DNA of 64,000 bases from Paenibacillus marchantiae (GTDB lineage Bacteria > Bacillota > Bacilli > Paenibacillales > Paenibacillaceae), in the NCBI RefSeq assembly GCF_028771845.1, contig NZ_CP118270.1, positions 6,076,001-6,140,000 on the forward strand, written 5' to 3'. The notes under the pieces are model-generated. The model did no database searches. It was not told where the DNA came from and saw only the letters and a program-made list of their open reading frames with translations. Below, one piece after another: positions 25,784 through 34,928 of this stretch (positions are counted from its first letter, which is position 1; each line of letters starts with the position of its first letter). The position numbers were made by a program, and so were the translations under genes.

Positions 25784-26899
25784 TTAGATAAATTGGAATA
25801 CTTCCGTATTTACCTCCGATGCAGTCACTTGCGTGTCATAACGTTTGTCTTCCAAACGTGAGCGCAGCCAATCCGCAGTTTTCGGTTTCATGATTTTCTC
25901 GGCATTATGCCCGGCGTCGATGATACACATACCCGCCATCAGCGCATCGTGAGCCGTATGATAATCAATGTCTCCAGTTACGATGACATCGGCACCTTTG
26001 AACCGTGCAGGAAGAGTATAACGGCTACCTGAGCCTCCAAGCACTGCTGCTTTTTTGATCTGCCGATTGAGATCGCCTACTACCCTAACGTATGGCACAT
26101 CCAGTTGGGCCTTAACGACCTCCACAAGCTCACCGAGTGTCTTTGGTTGTTTGAGTGGTCCCAAGCGCCCCAGACCCAGCGTACGGCCTTTTAAATCCAT
26201 TGCATACAGGTCATAGGCCACTTCCTCATACGGATGCGCCTTAAGCATTGCTTGTACAACCTTGCTGCGCAGACTCTGCGGTACAATGGTCTCAATCCGC
26301 ATTTCCTCTACACGCTCCATCTGCCCCTCTGTACCGATGAAAGGTTGTGTCCCCTCTCCCGGTACAAAAGTACCTGTGCCCTCCGTATTGAAGCTGCACT
26401 TGTTGTACTGCCCAATACTGCCAGCACCCGCTTCGAGAACCGCCTGGAGTACCTGCTCATGATGGGTGCGAGGTACAAATACAGCCAGTTTGAACAAATG
26501 ATCTGTATGTACATCCTCAAGTGATTCCTTGCTCTCAATACCAATGGCCTCGGCCATCCAGTCATTCATGCCGCCTTCAGCCACATCCAGATTGGTATGA
26601 CTAATGTACACCGCAATATCATGCTTGATTAGCTTCTCATACAGTTTCCCCATGGGTGTATCGGTATTCAATGACTTGACCGGACGGAAAATGATGGCAT
26701 GGTGCGCAATAATCAGATTGGCTCCAATCCGAATGGCCTCGTCTACAACTTCGTTCGTAACATCAAGTGCGATAAGAACGTGCGTAATTTCCTTTTGCAA
26801 ACTGCCAAGCTGAAGACCAATCCGATCGTCCGGCACAGCCAGATGTTTGGGAGCAAGCTGCTCCATCAATTGAATTACAGTTTGACCTTTGGCAAACAT
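25784..26899 (-). CDS. yqfO: Nif3-like dinuclear metal-centre protein (YqfO)
   Basis: A 371-residue member of the Nif3 family: toroidal hexamers with a di-metal site. Metal ligands are seen in LIIAHHAIIF (about 62-71), ISHTNLDVAEGGMND (about 99-113) and, near the C-terminus, VTGDIDYHTAHDA. The central part (about 130-230) is the PII/CutA-like insert found in the long Bacillus version. The start has GGAGGT 7 nt upstream and overlaps the 3' end of trmK by 25 bp. The order matches B. subtilis trmK-yqfO. It has been proposed to be a GTP cyclohydrolase-like or metal-handling protein; the true reaction is unsettled. Confidence 0.9.
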   Translation of the reverse strand: MFAKGQTVIQLMEQLAPKHLAVPDDRIGLQLGSLQKEITHVLIALDVTNEVVDEAIRIGANLIIAHHAIIFRPVKSLNTDTPMGKLYEKLIKHDIAVYISHTNLDVAEGGMNDWMAEAIGIESKESLEDVHTDHLFKLAVFVPRTHHEQVLQAVLEAGAGSIGQYNKCSFNTEGTGTFVPGEGTQPFIGTEGQMERVEEMRIETIVPQSLRSKVVQAMLKAHPYEEVAYDLYAMDLKGRTLGLGRLGPLKQPKTLGELVEVVKAQLDVPYVRVVGDLNRQIKKAAVLGGSGSRYTLPARFKGADVIVTGDIDYHTAHDALMAGMCIIDAGHNAEKIMKPKTADWLRSRLEDKRYDTQVTASEVNTEVFQFI

Positions 26900-27633
26900 G
26901 AGAGTACCTCCTTCAAGTTCACAATAAGACGCTCCACCTCAGCCGCCTTGTCCCGTGAAGACACCTGATCAGATTTGGAGATGGACTGCGCGACACTTTG
27001 CAGCTTGACGATTTCGCTCTCCCATTTGGCAAAAAACACATCCGTTGGACGGTCTGTTAAATAAGGCCCCATGCGCAGCAGCAAATCTGATGTCAATTCC
27101 ACTCCGCCTTCAAGCGGACGTAAGCGATACACTTCCTCATTGGCGATCGGACTGAGTTCTTGCGGCATTGCTGTAATAATCTCGTACACTTTGCCATCTT
27201 CCTCAAGCAGCTGTTCTGCAACGACCACCCAGTGATGCTCCAACAACCAACGTCTGAGAATATCCTCACCAACATTAGGCTGCAAAATAAGAAGCTTGAC
27301 CTCATCCAGTTTGGAGAGGCCACGGTCCAGAATGGAGGCAATGAGTGCTCCTCCCATACCGGCAATGGTGATAACGTCCACTTCTCCAGCAGAGATGACA
27401 TCCAAGCCATCTCCACGACGTACTGTAATTCGTTCCTTCAGGCCTGCATCGCTGACTTGCTTGCGTGCAGCTTCATAAGGGCCTGGGTTGACTTCTCCGG
27501 CTACTGCACCTACTGCTTTCCCGCTGCGTACTGCCGCAACTGGAAGCAAAGCATGGTCTGAGCCAATGTCAGCCAAGCGGCTGCCTTCGGGAATTTGATC
27601 ATGTATCCGCTGTAATCGATTCGAAAGTTTCAT
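26875..27633 (-). CDS. trmK: tRNA (adenine-N1)-methyltransferase TrmK (m1A22)
   Basis: A 252-residue SAM-dependent methyltransferase that makes m1A at position 22 of tRNA. It shows motif I ADIGSDHALLPV (about 21-32), VNPGPYEAARKQV, RRGDGLDVI, and the NPPY-like position ITIAGMGGALI. A C-terminal helical region (about 200-252) follows. The ATG at 27633 (MKLSNRLQRI, AGGTG upstream) is chosen because that is the family N-terminus. Coupled to yqfO by overlap. Confidence 0.9.
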   Translation of the reverse strand: MKLSNRLQRIHDQIPEGSRLADIGSDHALLPVAAVRSGKAVGAVAGEVNPGPYEAARKQVSDAGLKERITVRRGDGLDVISAGEVDVITIAGMGGALIASILDRGLSKLDEVKLLILQPNVGEDILRRWLLEHHWVVVAEQLLEEDGKVYEIITAMPQELSPIANEEVYRLRPLEGGVELTSDLLLRMGPYLTDRPTDVFFAKWESEIVKLQSVAQSISKSDQVSSRDKAAEVERLIVNLKEVLSCLPKVKL

Positions 27634-27756
27634 GAAGCACCTACACCATTCATTTAATTTATTGATTTGCATTGAACAACGAAAAGCGATAAAATGAAAT
27701 CCAATAAAACATTTCAAGGATGAATTACCAAAACCAAGAAATTTAGATGTTCAATT

Positions 27757-27808
27757 TAAAAATAAAGGAGACCCCGCCGCCGCTAAAGCGTCTTGCGGAA
27801 AGTCTCCC
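27757..27808 (-). terminator. Intrinsic terminator downstream of rpoD
   Basis: GGAGAC (27767-27772) pairs with GTCTCC (27802-27807), with a GC-rich inner stem. On the minus strand it is followed by TTTATTTTTAAA. Confidence 0.75.
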
Positions 27809-27817
27809 ATAGTGATG

Positions 27818-28957
27818 TTATTCGAGGAAATCTTTAAGCCGTTTACTGCGGCTAGGGTGACGCAATTTGCGAAGAGCTTTGGCTTCAATTTGACGAATAC
27901 GCTCACGCGTAACACCAAATACCTTGCCCACTTCTTCCAGCGTTCTTGTACGTCCATCGTCCAGACCAAAACGCAGACGAAGCACGTTCTCTTCACGCTC
28001 AGTCAATGTATCCAGGACATCTTCGAGCTGTTCTTTTAGCAACTCATAAGCAGCAGCATCCGCCGGAGCCAATGCTTCCTGATCCTCGATGAAATCACCC
28101 AGATGGGAATCATCTTCCTCACCAATCGGTGTTTCCAGGGAAACCGGTTCCTGAGCAATCTTCGTAATCTCACGAACTTTTTCCACACTCAGATCCATCT
28201 CGGCAGCGATTTCTTCCGGTGTCGGTTCACGCCCAAGTTCCTGCAACAGCTGACGGGATACCCGGATCAGCTTATTAATCGTCTCCACCATGTGCACAGG
28301 AATACGAATCGTACGTGCTTGGTCCGCAATCGCACGGGTGATCGCTTGGCGAATCCACCATGTCGCATACGTACTGAATTTATAACCCTTTTTGTGGTCG
28401 AATTTCTCAACCGCTTTGATCAGACCCATGTTACCTTCCTGAATCAGATCCAGGAACAACATGCCACGTCCAACATAACGCTTGGCGATACTTACCACGA
28501 GACGAAGGTTAGCTTCAGCCAAACGACGTTTCGCTTCTTCATCCCCGTTTTCAATCCGTTTGGCCAACTGCACTTCGTCATCCGCAGACAACAAAGGTAC
28601 ACGACCGATTTCTTTGAGATACATCCGAACAGGGTCGTTGATTTTGATTCCTGGTGGAAGGCTCAGATCATCATCAAAGTGGAATTCATCGTCTCCCTCT
28701 CTGGTGTTGTTCTCGGAATCTTCACTAGGGCGAAGGGTTACCTCTTCATCATTTTCGTTCACGACATCAATACCCAGGTCACTCAGTTGTTCATAGAACT
28801 CATCCATCTGCTCTGCGTCTTGCTCAAACGGGGAGAGTTTTTCTATAATTTCCTTGTAGTTCAACGAAGCTCTTTTCTTACCTGATTCAATCAATTGATC
28901 TTTAACCTGATCCAGCGTCAATTCTGTTTCTAGTTCAGTATGCTGATCATTCGCCAT
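27818..28957 (-). CDS. rpoD: Primary RNA polymerase sigma factor (sigma A / RpoD)
   Basis: A 379-residue group 1 sigma factor. Region 1.1 is short and acidic (1-100). Region 1.2 has DPVRMYLKEIGRVPLL (about 109-124). Region 2 has RRLAEANLRLVVSIAKRYVGRGM and FSTYATWWIRQAITRAI. Region 3 has IRIPVHMVETINKL. Region 4 has LEEVGKVFGVTRERIRQIEAKALRKLRHP (about 338-366). It directs the enzyme to -35/-10 housekeeping promoters. GGAGGG precedes the ATG. The dnaG gene lies 43 bp upstream in the same direction, the classical dnaG-sigA pair of the macromolecular synthesis operon. Confidence 0.97.
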   Translation of the reverse strand: MANDQHTELETELTLDQVKDQLIESGKKRASLNYKEIIEKLSPFEQDAEQMDEFYEQLSDLGIDVVNENDEEVTLRPSEDSENNTREGDDEFHFDDDLSLPPGIKINDPVRMYLKEIGRVPLLSADDEVQLAKRIENGDEEAKRRLAEANLRLVVSIAKRYVGRGMLFLDLIQEGNMGLIKAVEKFDHKKGYKFSTYATWWIRQAITRAIADQARTIRIPVHMVETINKLIRVSRQLLQELGREPTPEEIAAEMDLSVEKVREITKIAQEPVSLETPIGEEDDSHLGDFIEDQEALAPADAAAYELLKEQLEDVLDTLTEREENVLRLRFGLDDGRTRTLEEVGKVFGVTRERIRQIEAKALRKLRHPSRSKRLKDFLE

Positions 28958-29000
28958 AACTCGACTCCCTCCTCCCTAGAAACATCCAACATTCAGATGT

Positions 29001-30821
29001 TCACTGTCTCTCTAGGGCAATCATTTCAAGTACAATTTGTGCCGCGCGTACAGAATCACCTGCCCGCTCTGCAGCAATCATTTCTTCTTTTTTCAGATCG
29101 TACTCTTTCTTACGCGGATACTTCAGCACTTCCCTGATGCAATCGTCAAGTGCTTGAATACTCCATTCACCTGGACCATCCATCATTGAGATTGAACTGA
29201 CCGTCTTTTCCAGTCGGTCGTCATGAAGTGAAGACATAAAACGGCTTGTATCCGACGGTTTGCCTTGCGCATAATAGGCATATAGATAAGCAGCAATAGC
29301 TGCATGATCATCCAAGTTAAAAGCTTCACCAAGATGCTCATTCACGTACTGGGCAGCCTCATCATCCTGAAGCATCCAGGCAAGCAGTTTGCGTTCAGCA
29401 GCGTGATAAGCCGGCAACAGATTGGGTGTAGGCACCTGCCTATTTTGTTGCCTACCATTATTCCACCTTTTCGGGTTATTATCCCCATACTGGAGGTTAT
29501 TTTTCATGGCCTCCCGTTCTTCATTACACTCCTGCTTCAGTGTTTCATAAGATACGTCCACTTCCGCAGCCAGTTCCCGAAGATATACTTCCCGTTCTGT
29601 AGGAGAAGACAATGGAGCAATAAGTTTCACCGCTTCCTTGGAATAAGCGATTTGTCCGCCGCCTTCTAGCAGTATATGGTTTTTTTTAAGGTTTATAAGC
29701 TTAAATTTTGTAGTCGTTACGGCGCCATCCACAATTTGGTTTCGGAACCGCTCGCCACCATGCTTTCGGATAAAATCATCCGGGTCGAGTCCATCCGGAA
29801 TCAGAGCAATTTTGACCTGTAACCCAGCTTCCTCGAGTATAGGGAAGTTTTTGAGCGCCGCAGCCTGTCCAGCTCGATCACCGTCATAACATACAATGAC
29901 TTCATCACACATGCCTTTAAGCATCAATGCCTGATTCTCAGTGAGCGCGGTACCCATTGCCGCTACACCATTCTGGATATCCTGATCCCAGGCGGAGATA
30001 ACATCCCCATACCCTTCGAACAATATGGCCTGCCTTTGTTTGCGAATTGCATTTTTGGCATGATGCAGATTGTAGAGAACACGGCTTTTGTTAAATAACC
30101 GGGTTTCCGGTGAATTTAGGTACTTCGGTTGCCCGTCTCCCAAAATGCGACCTGCAAATGCAATCGGCTTTCCGCTCCTGCCGTTAATCGGAAACATCAC
30201 CCTGTCTCGGAAACGGTCCACATAACCCTGACCTTCGTTTCGCTGTGACAGTAAACCACCCTTTTCCATCTCTTCAAGCGGAAATTCGCGCTTTTCCAGA
30301 AATTGTACCAAGGTATCCCAGCGATTAGGCGCATAGCCAATCTGGAATTGGTCAATGAGTTTGTCGCTGAACCCACGTGAGCGTAAATATTCCATAGCCA
30401 CTTTACCGTGCTCTGTATTTTTCAATAAGAAATGATACAGCTTCGCGGTAAGCTCATATGCTTCCAATAAACGTTCGGTTTCTGGATTAACATGAGCCGA
30501 TTCACGCCCCTGCCAGTCCCCCATTGAAATGTGGCTTTCTTCTGCCATCGTCTTGACGGCCTCGGGAAAGGATAACCCTTCGATTTCCATCCTGAATTTG
30601 ATGGCATTTCCACCCGTGCCGCAACCGTAGCAATAGAAAATTTGTTTCTCAGGCGTAACTGTAAACGAAGGCGTCTTCTCAGAATGAAAAGGACAGAGGC
30701 CTTTCATATATTTCCCCTGTTTGGTCAGATGTACAAATCGGCTCACCGTATCGACGATATCATGCTGCTGTAACACCGATTCAATAATGCTTTCGGGTAT
30801 ACCGCCTTGTCCGGTACTCAT
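29001..30821 (-). CDS. dnaG: DNA primase DnaG
   Basis: A 606-residue primase that lays RNA primers at the replication fork. The CHC2 zinc site is Cys43, His46, Cys64 and Cys67 (CPFH...CYGC). The catalytic core has RVMFPI and the TOPRIM motifs FEGYGDVI and CYDGDRAG. The C-terminal part (about 440-606) is the DnaB-helicase interaction domain after a Gln/Asn/Arg-rich linker. AGGTGG lies 6 nt before the ATG. Confidence 0.96.
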   Translation of the reverse strand: MSTGQGGIPESIIESVLQQHDIVDTVSRFVHLTKQGKYMKGLCPFHSEKTPSFTVTPEKQIFYCYGCGTGGNAIKFRMEIEGLSFPEAVKTMAEESHISMGDWQGRESAHVNPETERLLEAYELTAKLYHFLLKNTEHGKVAMEYLRSRGFSDKLIDQFQIGYAPNRWDTLVQFLEKREFPLEEMEKGGLLSQRNEGQGYVDRFRDRVMFPINGRSGKPIAFAGRILGDGQPKYLNSPETRLFNKSRVLYNLHHAKNAIRKQRQAILFEGYGDVISAWDQDIQNGVAAMGTALTENQALMLKGMCDEVIVCYDGDRAGQAAALKNFPILEEAGLQVKIALIPDGLDPDDFIRKHGGERFRNQIVDGAVTTTKFKLINLKKNHILLEGGGQIAYSKEAVKLIAPLSSPTEREVYLRELAAEVDVSYETLKQECNEEREAMKNNLQYGDNNPKRWNNGRQQNRQVPTPNLLPAYHAAERKLLAWMLQDDEAAQYVNEHLGEAFNLDDHAAIAAYLYAYYAQGKPSDTSRFMSSLHDDRLEKTVSSISMMDGPGEWSIQALDDCIREVLKYPRKKEYDLKKEEMIAAERAGDSVRAAQIVLEMIALERQ

Positions 30822-30868
30822 CTTGGTCCACCTTCATCTCTTTAACACGTAAATATTATTCGATAAAC

Positions 30869-31357
30869 TTACACATTCTCCTGCAAATGTTTCAAAAGTT
30901 TTGTCAGTTTATGTTGAAAAATTTCCCGATCCTGCTCTGTGAAAGGCTTTGGGCCTTTTCCATAATGTCCTCTTTTTCGTGCTTTGGCGGCAGTATGACG
31001 GGAATCCAGCATGAAATCAATGTCACGATCATTAAATTCACGACCACGAAATGATAAAACATAACAACGTTTGCCAAGTGCGAGCGCCGCCAGTCCATAA
31101 TCCTGTGTAATGACCACATCGTATGGCTTGATGTGATTGGCAATGTAAAGGTCTGCACTCTGATCACTTCGATCTACCTGAACGGTACGCACTCCTTCTC
31201 CGCCCTGAAGAAAATGATCAAATGAAGAAACCATCAATACAGGAACTTTGAATTGGAGAGCTGTTTCTGCGATCTCAGCCTTGACCGGGCAAGCATCACC
31301 ATCCACAACAATGTGGCGTACATTCAACTCACTCAAAGCCAGACCACCCGGTTTCAT
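30869..31357 (-). CDS. yqxD: DUF188/YaiI-family PIN-like protein (YqxD)
   Basis: A 162-residue protein with the YaiI/YqxD signature: VVDGDACPVKAEI (about 16-28), VVITQDYGLAALAL (about 90-103) and the basic KARKRGHYGKGPKPFTEQDR near the end. Conserved Asp residues suggest a PIN-like nuclease fold; activity is not established. It lies upstream of dnaG, as in B. subtilis yqxD-dnaG-sigA. The ATG at 31357 lacks a clear ribosome-binding site. A TTG at 31336 seven codons in, after GGGTGG, is an alternative. Confidence 0.85.
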   Translation of the reverse strand: MKPGGLALSELNVRHIVVDGDACPVKAEIAETALQFKVPVLMVSSFDHFLQGGEGVRTVQVDRSDQSADLYIANHIKPYDVVITQDYGLAALALGKRCYVLSFRGREFNDRDIDFMLDSRHTAAKARKRGHYGKGPKPFTEQDREIFQHKLTKLLKHLQENV

Positions 31358-31432
31358 AAAATAGCTGCATATTGTAATATACGACCCCAGCCAGTCAAAA
31401 TCCTTCTGACCGGTCTATGGAAATCAAAGGCT

Positions 31433-31480
31433 AAAATACGGAACGGCTGTAAATATAAATTTTTCACAATCCGTTCCGTA
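31433..31480 (-). terminator. Terminator-like hairpin between glyS and yqxD
   Basis: A perfect 10-bp stem TACGGAACGG/CCGTTCCGTA has a 24-nt loop. On the minus strand it is followed by TTTTAG. It probably ends the glyQS message. Confidence 0.65.
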
Positions 31481-31564
31481 TATTTATACCCTCATATATC
31501 CTTCTTTAATACTGAATTTATGCTTTGCCGCAGATCTGTCCACTCAGAGCAGAAAAGGACCCGA

Positions 31565-33640
31565 CTACCAGACCAATTTGGAGAAATCAGCAAAAGCTTT
31601 CAGATCACGGTCAATGGCTGCAAGCAATGCCAGACGATTCGCACGCACAGCCTCGTCTTCAGCCATAACCATAACCGAATCGAAGAATACGGTGATAGCT
31701 TCCTTCCAAGCTGATGCAATCGCGAGCGCTTCAGCAGCAGCATGCTGAGACAATACCTGACGATATTCCTCATTGGTTTTGCTCCATGCTGCATGCAGCT
31801 GGCGCTCTCCTTCTTCTGTGAAGAGTTCTGCATGTACCGAAGCATTGGATGCTTTGGCAGCCAGATTACCGACACGGTTGAAGGATTCGACGGTTGTTTT
31901 GAAGGCATCTCCCGTTTGGACAGCTGCCATGAGTGCCTCACCTTTTGGAACTACCGCGCTGATATCATCAAATCCGGAAGAAATCACTGCGTCCACAACA
32001 TCATAACGGACCGTTTCCGACAACAGTTTTTTCACACGAAGACCGAAGAAGTCCTGCAAATCTTTACGAACCTCTTCATCCGCACGTTTCAACAGGTTCA
32101 TCTGAGCATGCACTTGAAGTGCAACGCCGAATACATCGGACAATGTCAGCGGAAGATTGTGATCCAGCAAAATTTGTACGATCCCTGCTGCCTGACGGCG
32201 CAACGCGTAAGGATCTTGAGATCCTGTAGGAATAATATTGATCGAGAAACAACCTACAATTGTATCTATTTTATCCGCAGCACTCACAATAGCACCAACA
32301 AGCGAAGCAGGAGATTGATCTCCAGCGAATCGTGGCTGATAGTGCTCAAATACCGCTTTGGCCACTTCTTCTTTTTCACCAGCTTTACGGGCATAATCCT
32401 CACCCATCACACCTTGCAGTTCAGGGAATTCTCCCACCATAAGTGTAACAAGGTCGAATTTGCAGATATCCGCAGAACGATTCACCGCTTCGGCTACATC
32501 GGCTGGTACTTGCAGCTTGCTAGCCAGACCATCCGCAATTTTGCGAATACGGCGAACTTTATCTCCAACCGTTCCCAGCTCTTCCTGGAAGACGATACTT
32601 TCCAGTTTCGACAATGCATCCTTAATCTCCAGCTTCTGGTCTTCCTCGTAGAAGAACTTGGCATCAGACAGACGTGCACGAAGTACCTTTTCGTTTCCTT
32701 TTGCAATGACATTCAGTGAATCACTGCCGCCGTTGCGAACCGTAACGAAGTATGGCAGCAATTGTCCATCATTATCAAGCACCGGGAAATAACGTTGATG
32801 CTCACGCATCGAAGTAATCAGTACCTCTTGTGGAATATTCAAAAATGAAGATTCGAATGTTCCGAACAGCACTGTTGGTATCTCAACCAGGAACAGGACC
32901 TCTTCCAGCAAATCTTCCTTGATCGCAATATCCCATTTCTTCTCGGAAGCCAAAGCCTGGATCTGGGATACAATCATCTGCTCACGTTCTTTAATATCCG
33001 CAATGACATGCTCGGAACGAAGCACTTCCACATACGAAGCGGGATCCGAAATGATCGCCTCTTTTCCGAGGAAACGATGTCCACGTGTTACATTGCCAGA
33101 CTTTACGCCTGCAACTTCCAATTCAATAACATCGCTGCCCAGCAGAGCAACAATCCAGCGAATCGGACGCACAAATTTGAAATCATACGAAGCCCAACGC
33201 ATGAATTTCGGGAACGTCATTGCATGCAGTATAGCCAGCAAACCTTGACCAATTACAGATGAGGTTTCAACGCCTTTACTGCTCTTGGTCGCGTAGATAT
33301 ATTCCACGCCGCTCAGTTCCTTGAATGTAAACTGATCCGGTTCAACTCCCTGACTACGGGCAAATCCGAGTGCAGCTTTACTCCAGTTACCACTGTCGTC
33401 GAGTGCTATTTTACGGGAAGGTCCTTTAACTTCTTCCTCCACGTCTTCCTGTTTCTCGGCAACATCTTTGATCAAAACAGCCAATCGGCGCGGTGTGGCA
33501 TAGGCATTCACTTCACCGTAAGAAATGCGGGATGCATCCAGCCATTTCACGACACGATCCTGCAGCTGTTCAATTGCTGCTCGCATGAAGCGTGCAGGCA
33601 CTTCTTCCAGACCAATTTCAAATAACAGATCCTTAGACAT
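31565..33640 (-). CDS. glyS: Glycyl-tRNA synthetase beta subunit
   Basis: A 691-residue beta subunit of the bacterial heterotetrameric GlyRS. It starts LLFEIGLEEVPARFM, and has the HD-like body with VMGEDYARKAGEKEEVAKAVFEHYQPR and FSINIIPTGSQDPYALRRQAAG. The C-terminal part (about 580-691) is an anticodon-binding DALR-like domain. It binds tRNA and supports the alpha subunit in charging Gly. It overlaps glyQ by 8 bp and is under the glycine T-box. Confidence 0.96.
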   Translation of the reverse strand: MSKDLLFEIGLEEVPARFMRAAIEQLQDRVVKWLDASRISYGEVNAYATPRRLAVLIKDVAEKQEDVEEEVKGPSRKIALDDSGNWSKAALGFARSQGVEPDQFTFKELSGVEYIYATKSSKGVETSSVIGQGLLAILHAMTFPKFMRWASYDFKFVRPIRWIVALLGSDVIELEVAGVKSGNVTRGHRFLGKEAIISDPASYVEVLRSEHVIADIKEREQMIVSQIQALASEKKWDIAIKEDLLEEVLFLVEIPTVLFGTFESSFLNIPQEVLITSMREHQRYFPVLDNDGQLLPYFVTVRNGGSDSLNVIAKGNEKVLRARLSDAKFFYEEDQKLEIKDALSKLESIVFQEELGTVGDKVRRIRKIADGLASKLQVPADVAEAVNRSADICKFDLVTLMVGEFPELQGVMGEDYARKAGEKEEVAKAVFEHYQPRFAGDQSPASLVGAIVSAADKIDTIVGCFSINIIPTGSQDPYALRRQAAGIVQILLDHNLPLTLSDVFGVALQVHAQMNLLKRADEEVRKDLQDFFGLRVKKLLSETVRYDVVDAVISSGFDDISAVVPKGEALMAAVQTGDAFKTTVESFNRVGNLAAKASNASVHAELFTEEGERQLHAAWSKTNEEYRQVLSQHAAAEALAIASAWKEAITVFFDSVMVMAEDEAVRANRLALLAAIDRDLKAFADFSKLVW

Positions 33641-34520
33641 GCTCAGCTCCCCCTTTCTTGATCAGCGGGAAGCCGAGCTTCTCACGCTCTTCCACATATG
33701 TTGCAGCCACTTGACGAGCCAGATTACGGACACGGGTAATGTACCCAGTACGCTCCGTTACACTGATTGCTCCGCGCGCATCCAACAGGTTGAACGTATG
33801 GGAACATTTCAACACATAGTCATATGCCGGGAAAACCAGATTCTGTGCCATAGCCTTGTTCGCTTCCTCTTCATGCATGTTGAAGAGCGTAAACAACATT
33901 TTGACATCAGATACTTCAAACGTATATTTGGAGTGTTCGAATTCAGGCTGACGGAACACATCACCATATGTAATTCCGTCTACCCATTCCAACTCAAACA
34001 CATTTTCTTTTTCCTGAATGTATGAAGCAAGACGCTCCATACCATACGTAATTTCAACTGCTACCGGATTCGTCTCGATTCCACCGACTTGTTGGAAATA
34101 CGTAAATTGGGTGATTTCCATACCGTCCAGCCAGACTTCCCAGCCAAGACCAGCACAGCCGAGGGAAGGGTTCTCCCAGTTGTCTTCAACAAACCGAATA
34201 TCATGTTTGAGCGGATCAATACCCAACTGTTTCAGACTTTCCAGGTAAATCTCCTGAATATTGTCTGGCGAAGGCTTGATAATAACCTGGAATTGATGAT
34301 GCTGATAGAGACGGTTTGGATTTTCTCCATAACGACCATCCGAAGGACGGCGGGACGGCTCTACATAAGCTACTTTCCAAGGCTCGGGTCCAAGCGAACG
34401 CAAAAAGGTCATCGGGTTCATCGTACCTGCCCCTTTTTCCGTATCATATGGTTGAACAATAATACAGTTGTGCGCGGCCCAGAATTGTTGCAGCGTGAGA
34501 ATCATCTGCTGAAAATTCAT
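33633..34520 (-). CDS. glyQ: Glycyl-tRNA synthetase alpha subunit
   Basis: A 295-residue class II catalytic subunit. It starts MNFQQMILTLQQFWA and has CIIVQPYDTEKGAGTMNPMTFLRSLGPEPW, VAYVEPSRRPSDGRYGENPNR (motif 2 region) and GCAGLGWEVWLDGMEITQFTYFQQ. It activates glycine with ATP and transfers it to tRNA-Gly. The second ATG (34520) is preferred to 34526 because AAGGAG then lies 7 nt upstream. Confidence 0.96.
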   Translation of the reverse strand: MNFQQMILTLQQFWAAHNCIIVQPYDTEKGAGTMNPMTFLRSLGPEPWKVAYVEPSRRPSDGRYGENPNRLYQHHQFQVIIKPSPDNIQEIYLESLKQLGIDPLKHDIRFVEDNWENPSLGCAGLGWEVWLDGMEITQFTYFQQVGGIETNPVAVEITYGMERLASYIQEKENVFELEWVDGITYGDVFRQPEFEHSKYTFEVSDVKMLFTLFNMHEEEANKAMAQNLVFPAYDYVLKCSHTFNLLDARGAISVTERTGYITRVRNLARQVAATYVEEREKLGFPLIKKGGAEHV

Positions 34521-34576
34521 AATCATGCTCCTTTTCGATGGTTTGTGATGAACAAGCCTAGAACGGTACAGACAAT

Positions 34577-34863
34577 AAAAAGCCCTCGTCCTACGCCTGT
34601 TATACAGACATAGGGACGAGAGCTATTCCCGCGGTTCCACCCTACTTGGCTTAGATATAAACAGAGATCCTGTTCATTCAAGCCCACTTTTCCGTGTCAT
34701 TCATGCTCCCGAGTGCCGTTTCACAGACCGATTCAACCCGGCTCCCACCATCCCCGGCTCGCTCACACAAGATTAGTAAGGTCAACCGACCTCTTCTGCT
34801 CCTGAATGTATAAATCAAGTCTCCTACTTTCTCGTTCAATGCATGTCTCCAAAAGAGAAATTA
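34577..34863 (-). promoter_or_regulatory. Glycine T-box riboswitch controlling glyQS
   Basis: A leader of about 290 nt. It contains the T-box sequence AGGGTGGAACCGCGG (34629-34643), whose TGG bulge reads the NCCA end of uncharged tRNA. The terminator AGCTCTCGTCCC...GGACGAGGGCT is followed by TTTTTA (34577-34624). A stem I with AGTAGGAGA and GGGATGGTG elements lies upstream. In the specifier loop, GAAACGGCACTC, the codon reads GGC (34715-34717), a glycine codon, as expected for glyQS. Uncharged tRNA-Gly should stabilise the antiterminator and switch glyQS on. Confidence 0.95.
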
Positions 34864-34869
34864 TAGTTC

Positions 34870-34898
34870 ATAATATATAAAAATAAGTACGAAGTCAA
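34870..34898 (-). promoter_or_regulatory. Sigma-A promoter of the glyQS T-box leader
   Basis: On the minus strand, TTGACT (34893-34898), then 17 bp, then TATTAT (34870-34875), just upstream of the T-box leader. Confidence 0.8.
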
Positions 34899-34928
34899 GA
34901 TATATTACTTATTTCACATCAAGACGAC

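Noticed and set aside
31742..32719. 325-codon open frame opposite glyS
   Set aside because: Antisense to a well-conserved synthetase, with no start signal and no family resemblance.
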